DNA from: Candidatus Faecousia faecipullorum
Lineage (GTDB): Bacteria > Bacillota > Clostridia > Oscillospirales > Oscillospiraceae
Assembly: GCA_018710805.1 (NCBI GenBank)
Contig: DVJG01000018.1
Coordinates: forward strand, 1-8,472
Reading direction: 5' to 3'
DNA: 8,472 nucleotides
Both the position numbers and the translations under genes were made by a program. This document shows positions 5,446 through 8,472 of this stretch, piece after piece; the first letter of the stretch is position 1; every line of letters starts with the position of its first letter. The notes under the pieces were generated by a model, which ran no database searches, was not told where the DNA came from, and worked only from the letters and a program-made list of their open reading frames with translations.

Positions 5446-6576
5446 TCAAATTCTTCGAGCCAGTTTCTCAGAATACGCCGCCCGGAACTGTGCAAAGGTT
5501 CCTTCATCCAGCGCTTCCCGGATTTTTTCCATAAGCTTATTATAAAAATACAGGTTATGCATGACACAAAGGCGCATGGCAAGCATTTCCTCCGCTATGA
5601 ACAGGTGACGGATGTAGGCCCGGGAATAGCGGCGGCACACCGGGCAGTCACATTGGGGGTCAATGGGACTCTCGTCCAGCTGGTACTTGGCGTTTTTCAG
5701 ATTGATGGCCCCATCCCAGGTAAACAGTCTGGCATGGCGGGCATTGCGGGCGGGCATGACGCAGTCGAAGAAATCCACGCCTCTTGCCACAGCTTCGATG
5801 ATGTTGGTAGGTGTTCCCACGCCCATGAGGTAGCGGGTCTTATTTTTGGGCATGTGCTCTTCTACGGCTTCGATAATGTCATACATCTCCTCCGCCGTCT
5901 CTCCCACAGCGAGGCCTCCGATGGCGTAGCCGGGCAGGTCCAAATCTGCAATGCGCTTCATGTGGTCCACCCGGATGTCCCGGTAGGTGCCGCCCTGGTT
6001 AATGCCCCAGAGCATTTGCTGGGGGTTCACCGTATCCGGCAGGGCGTTGAGGCGGGCGTTTTCCACTTTGCACCGGACCAGCCAGCGGTAAGTCCGATCG
6101 ACGCTTTTCTGAACATAGTCCCGGGGGGCCGGATTTTCGATGCACTCGTCAAAGGCCATACAGATGTCACTTCCCAGGTTGCTCTGAATCTGCATACTCT
6201 CTTCCGGGCCCATGAAAATCTTATGGCCGTCAATGTGGGAGGCGAAGGTGACACCTTCCTCCTTAATTTTCCGCAGAGAGGCCAGGCTGAACACCTGAAA
6301 GCCGCCGGAATCCGTGAGGATGGGTCCGTCCCAAGTCATAAACTTGTGCAGTCCCCCCATTTGCCGCACCACTTTGTCCGTGGGCCGCAGATGCAGGTGG
6401 TAGGTGTTGCTGAGCTCCACCTGACAGCCGATGTTTTTTAAATCTTCGGCGCTGAGGGCGCCTTTGATGGCACCCTGGGTACCAACGTTCATAAAGACCG
6501 GAGTCTGGACCACGCCGTGGGCGCAGGTAAATTCCCCTCGCCGGGCCTTTCCTTCTACTTTTTTCAGTTCAAACAT
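5446..6576 (-). CDS. tgt: Queuine tRNA-ribosyltransferase (tRNA-guanine transglycosylase)
   Basis: This 376-aa enzyme exchanges guanine-34 in the anticodon of GUN tRNAs for preQ1, a step of queuosine synthesis. It has the usual family length. Catalytic residues are present: D89 in ILTDSGGFQ and the nucleophile D271 in DCVMPARNARH. The substrate-pocket loop GGLAVGE is at 220-226. The structural zinc site is complete, with C309, C311, C314 (CDCPVC) and H340. The frame stays open 59 codons further upstream, but that extension runs into the preceding gene. I chose the ATG at 6574-6576 because AAGGAG lies 6 nt before it and MFELKK is a typical Tgt N-terminus; an ATG five codons earlier lacks that support. 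It follows the tandem GNAT gene by 55 nt, probably co-transcribed. No queuosine synthesis genes are in view. Confidence 0.97.
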   Translation of the reverse strand: MFELKKVEGKARRGEFTCAHGVVQTPVFMNVGTQGAIKGALSAEDLKNIGCQVELSNTYHLHLRPTDKVVRQMGGLHKFMTWDGPILTDSGGFQVFSLASLRKIKEEGVTFASHIDGHKIFMGPEESMQIQSNLGSDICMAFDECIENPAPRDYVQKSVDRTYRWLVRCKVENARLNALPDTVNPQQMLWGINQGGTYRDIRVDHMKRIADLDLPGYAIGGLAVGETAEEMYDIIEAVEEHMPKNKTRYLMGVGTPTNIIEAVARGVDFFDCVMPARNARHARLFTWDGAINLKNAKYQLDESPIDPQCDCPVCRRYSRAYIRHLFIAEEMLAMRLCVMHNLYFYNKLMEKIREALDEGTFAQFRAAYSEKLARRI

Positions 6577-6582
6577 TGGGTT

Positions 6583-6588
6583 CTCCTT
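6583..6588 (-). promoter_or_regulatory. Shine-Dalgarno deciding the tgt start
   Basis: AAGGAG on the minus strand lies 6 nt before the ATG at 6574-6576. It sits directly downstream of the other candidate ATG (6589-6591), so it can serve only the shorter form. Confidence 0.85.
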
Positions 6589-6603
6589 CATGGTTGTAGT
6601 CGT

Positions 6604-6626
6604 AGGGGAAGGATTTTCCCTCCCCT
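6604..6626. other. Intercistronic hairpin between tandem GNAT gene and tgt
   Basis: A 9-bp stem (6604-6612 with 6618-6626, one G-U pair on the minus strand) has a 5-nt loop. It starts 5 nt after the stop of the GNAT gene. On the minus strand it reads AGGGGAGGG then CCTTCCCCT, followed by ACGACTAC with no U-tract. A full terminator is doubtful; an mRNA end stabiliser or partial attenuator is possible. Confidence 0.55.
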
Positions 6627-6631
6627 GCCCT

Positions 6632-7741
6632 TCAGCGGCTGCGGTAGAGAATATAGGTAGGAATCCGTTCCGTGACGCCGGTTTCCATTTTGCAGGAGGA
6701 TTCAAAGAGGTAAGCAAACCCGCATTTTTCCACCACTCTGGCAGACCGGGCATTGCGGAGGAAGTAGCCGCAGGTCACGAAATCGAATCCCAGGGTCTCA
6801 AAACAATAGGCGGTAACAGCCTTCACTGCCTCGGGCATGAGGCCGCGGCCCCAATAGGGTTTCATTAAATCATAGCCGAATTCCCGGCCGTGGAGGGTGT
6901 GGTCAATGGGATAGTCCTCCCAAAACCGTGCCTGCAAAGAGAACGTGCCTACCATGGCGCCATTTTCTTTCAGCGTAACTGCGAAGGTTTCCTTCCGGGA
7001 GATATCTTTTTGCAGGCGCTTTCTGGTTTCTTCCAGGCTGGGAGAGCAGAGCCATCCACTCATGTCTGCGATCTCCGGGGTCGTGACGATCTTGTGATAT
7101 TCTTGGAGATCGTCCTCCTGCAATGGCCTGAGAACCAGGCGCTCCGTCTCAATTCTATGGGCCGTAACATCGAAGGGGGCTGTAATATGCTTGCAGACAT
7201 TTTCCAGAATATACAGCTTGGTGGGCTCCTGGGTGCCAAAGCGGGTTTGGTGGATGATGTCCTTTATGTACTGAAAGCCGCACTTTTCCACCACCCGGCG
7301 GGATTGGTCATTCCAGAGAAAGTGCCCGCAGGTGAGGTAGTCGTAGTCCAGGCGGCGGAAACAGTAATTGATAACCGCCTTGACTGCCTCGGGCATGAGA
7401 CCACGGCCCCAGTAGTCCTTACTCAGAACGTAGCCAATCTCCCGACCCCGGTAATTTTCCGGGACATCCAGGGTTTCTTCTCTCTCTTCCAGACCGATGG
7501 AGCCGATGACCTTGCCGGTTTCCTTCAGCTCCAGGGCCAGGGTTTTCTTTTCCCCAATGAACATCTCCAAAATGGTCCGGGATTCCTCCATGGACTTGTG
7601 GGGCGTCCAGCCGCACATCTGGCCCACGCCGTCCACCTTGGCGTATTCGTTAAAGTCCGCCAAATCGCTCTCCTGCCAGGGCCGAAGAATCAGGCGATCG
7701 GTTTCTATGCGGATGTTCGTTACATCAACGGGTGCGATCAT
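6632..7741 (-). CDS. Tandem (two-domain) GNAT acetyltransferase, RimJ/RimL type
   Basis: This 369-aa protein is built of two homologous GNAT domains, about residues 10-180 and 192-368. Each begins with the family strand (IETDRLILRPWQESDL; IETERLVLRPLQEDDL). Each carries motif A with an identical YWGRGLMPEAVKAV (110-123 and 296-309), the acetyl-CoA loop. Each ends with a RVVEKCGF signature (149-156; 335-342). The two copies are spaced by exactly 186 residues at motif A, indicating an internal duplication. Both retain the cofactor-binding residues, so both could be active. The substrate is unknown; RimJ/RimL-like enzymes acetylate protein N-termini or small amines. I chose the ATG at 7739-7741, which has GAGAGG 7 nt upstream; a TTG five codons earlier overlaps that site. 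No convincing promoter was seen directly upstream. tgt follows after 55 nt. A read-through of two former genes is unlikely, as the linker is open and short. Confidence 0.9.
   Translation of the reverse strand: MIAPVDVTNIRIETDRLILRPWQESDLADFNEYAKVDGVGQMCGWTPHKSMEESRTILEMFIGEKKTLALELKETGKVIGSIGLEEREETLDVPENYRGREIGYVLSKDYWGRGLMPEAVKAVINYCFRRLDYDYLTCGHFLWNDQSRRVVEKCGFQYIKDIIHQTRFGTQEPTKLYILENVCKHITAPFDVTAHRIETERLVLRPLQEDDLQEYHKIVTTPEIADMSGWLCSPSLEETRKRLQKDISRKETFAVTLKENGAMVGTFSLQARFWEDYPIDHTLHGREFGYDLMKPYWGRGLMPEAVKAVTAYCFETLGFDFVTCGYFLRNARSARVVEKCGFAYLFESSCKMETGVTERIPTYILYRSR
6825..6854 (-). repeat. Direct repeat copy 2 (motif A of second GNAT domain)
   Basis: The 17 bases from 6825 (ACTGCCTCGGGCATGAG on the plus strand) recur exactly at 7383-7399, and the following bases are nearly the same. 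The offset of 558 nt equals 186 codons. This is the most conserved DNA trace of the internal gene duplication. Confidence 0.8.
7383..7412 (-). repeat. Direct repeat copy 1 (motif A of first GNAT domain)
   Basis: This is the partner of the copy at 6825-6854. It shares 17 identical bases and encodes the same YWGRGLMPEAVKAV residues. Confidence 0.8.
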
Positions 7742-7837
7742 AATGCTTCCTCTCAATCTCTTTCTGGAATTCTTTTGTTAAGGAACCAAGAAAACATGGG
7801 AAAAACCTGGAAATACAGCAGAGCTCTCGGCTCCGTT
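7742..7837. other. Gap upstream of the tandem GNAT gene
   Basis: It contains the GAGAGG Shine-Dalgarno (7749-7754). On the minus strand there are T-rich stretches, but I could not find a paired -35/-10 with acceptable spacing. The gene may depend on read-through from the epimerase gene. Confidence 0.4.
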
Positions 7838-7863
7838 TCGGGGAGGGCCAAGGCCCTCCCCGA
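7838..7863. other. Strong perfect hairpin downstream of the epimerase gene
   Basis: A 12-bp perfect inverted repeat (7838-7849 with 7852-7863, arm TCGGGGAGGGCC) has a 2-nt spacer and starts 24 nt after the epimerase stop. On the minus strand it is followed by AACGGAGCCG, not a U-tract. So it is a very stable structure but not a textbook terminator. Its GGGGAGGG core resembles the hairpin at 6604-6626. Confidence 0.65.
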
Positions 7864-7887
7864 CGGATGATACAGACGACATAACCC

Positions 7888-8472
7888 TCACAGGGTGCTG
7901 GGCTTTGCCTTAGGTTTCTTCTTGGGTATCCGGCCCTGGGCCGCCAGGGAGTCCACCGCATCCCGGATGGTCTCCCGGAAATCCCGGGTGGTATAGCCCA
8001 AAACCTTTTTCGCCTTATCATTGGTGAAGAAGCCGTTGGAGCAGAGCACATTCATGGAATAGCGGGTGAACAGCGGGGGCTGTTTCAGGATATCGTAGTA
8101 AATTTCAGCCAGCGGCGCAACAGCCTTTGCCATCCACATGGGGAGCACCAGTTTGATGCGCTTTTTCCCCAAAAACTCCGCTGCCACATCCAGCATCTCC
8201 CGGACGCTGACGAAACGGTTGGACAGGATATAGCTCTCCCCTGCCGCGCCTCGCTCGCAGGCAGCAATGACGCCCTGGGCCACATCCCGAACGTCCACAA
8301 AGTCATATCCGCCCTTGACGCAGGCCTTCAGCCGGCCCAGAGCATAGTCCAAGAGCATCATGGTCAGGTGGCTGCGGCCGTAGTCGTTGGGGCCGATAAT
8401 GCCGGAAGGCTGCAAAATGCAGGCGTTGAGGCCCTGGTTTCGGACCATATCCAGAATATACTGGGCGGACTT
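7888..8472 (-). CDS. NAD-dependent epimerase/dehydratase (extended SDR), C-terminal part
   Basis: The gene runs off the right edge: 194 residues are visible and the N-terminal Rossmann nucleotide-binding half is missing. The visible part opens with KSAQYILDMVRNQGLNACI, and the first Lys could be that of the SDR YxxxK catalytic pair. Next is the QPSGIIGPNDYG substrate-side loop. Then comes GGYDFVDVRDVAQGVIAA with GESYILSNRFVSVREML, which is typical of the dihydroflavonol-reductase/3-beta-HSD-like extended SDR branch. This suggests an NAD(P)-linked oxidoreductase or sugar epimerase; the substrate is not determinable. The C-terminus ends in a basic tail (RIPKKKPKAKPSTL). It is the first gene in view of the leftward block leading to the tandem GNAT gene and tgt, separated from the former by 146 nt with a strong hairpin. 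Confidence 0.87.
   Translation of the reverse strand, partial: KSAQYILDMVRNQGLNACILQPSGIIGPNDYGRSHLTMMLLDYALGRLKACVKGGYDFVDVRDVAQGVIAACERGAAGESYILSNRFVSVREMLDVAAEFLGKKRIKLVLPMWMAKAVAPLAEIYYDILKQPPLFTRYSMNVLCSNGFFTNDKAKKVLGYTTRDFRETIRDAVDSLAAQGRIPKKKPKAKPSTL

Noticed and set aside
5392..6441. A 349-codon plus-strand open frame opposite tgt
   Set aside because: It is the antisense shadow of tgt, whose catalytic Asp residues and zinc site are intact. Its start overlaps the yajC promoter.
6577..6753. N-terminal extension of Tgt by up to 59 residues
   Set aside because: The extension overlaps the end of the GNAT gene, is low in family resemblance, and the AAGGAG at 6583-6588 fits the ATG at 6574-6576.
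7742..7837. A promoter for the tandem GNAT gene
   Set aside because: TTGGTT and several A/T-rich hexamers are present on the minus strand, but no pair has both acceptable sequence and 16-18 nt spacing.
6890..7870. A 326-codon plus-strand open frame opposite the tandem GNAT gene
   Set aside because: It is antisense to two clear GNAT domains, and its own internal repeat merely mirrors the duplication on the real coding strand.
1..8472. tRNA or rRNA genes, CRISPR arrays, insertion sequences, phage or defence genes
   Set aside because: I saw no direct-repeat arrays, transposase motifs, terminal inverted repeats with target duplications, or cloverleaf sequences. All sizeable coding regions belong to housekeeping or common enzyme families.

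Overview
This is an ordinary chromosomal housekeeping segment, probably from a moderately GC-rich anaerobic member of the Bacillota (Clostridia). The gene content (a SpoVB/MurJ-like flippase, an M20C peptidase of PepD type, YajC, SecG, RF2) and the G+C-rich wobble positions suggest the Oscillospiraceae/Ruminococcaceae. That placement is inferred from sequence style and family resemblance, not from a search. Shine-Dalgarno sites are mostly canonical AAGGAG/GGGAGG, and several sigma-70-type promoters and intrinsic terminators can be read directly.

Layout. Positions 2-976 (+) hold the C-terminal part of a multi-spanning lipid-linked oligosaccharide flippase-family protein. It converges on the rest of the window, and a perfect bidirectional terminator hairpin (976-1012) separates the two directions. 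Everything else lies on the minus strand, so transcription runs right to left. Block A is a 5'-truncated NAD-dependent epimerase/SDR (7888-8472), a protein made of two fused GNAT acetyltransferase domains (6632-7741), tRNA-guanine transglycosylase tgt (5446-6576), and yajC (5000-5374), which has its own promoter and ends at a clear terminator (4962-4992). Block B is prfB (RF2, 3693-4820), with a near-consensus promoter, and secG (3326-3562), with its own promoter and a terminator at 3284-3318. Block C is pepD (1616-3058), followed by a single-domain GNAT acetyltransferase (1017-1556) that ends at the shared terminator.

Functionally the window mixes translation and tRNA modification (tgt, prfB), Sec translocon accessory subunits (yajC, secG), peptide catabolism (pepD), envelope glycan export (the flippase) and three RimJ/RimL-type acetyltransferase domains in two genes. 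The tgt-yajC pair is a classic neighbourhood, but the usual secD/secF partners do not follow: prfB and secG sit there instead.

I did not find a convincing undescribed system. The best second-look items are modest. RF2 is encoded without the usual in-frame UGA frameshift site. A five-codon UGA-terminated mini-ORF overlaps the prfB start. An inverted repeat covers the prfB -35 box. The tandem GNAT gene is an intragenic duplication. Three strong hairpins without U-tracts sit between genes.
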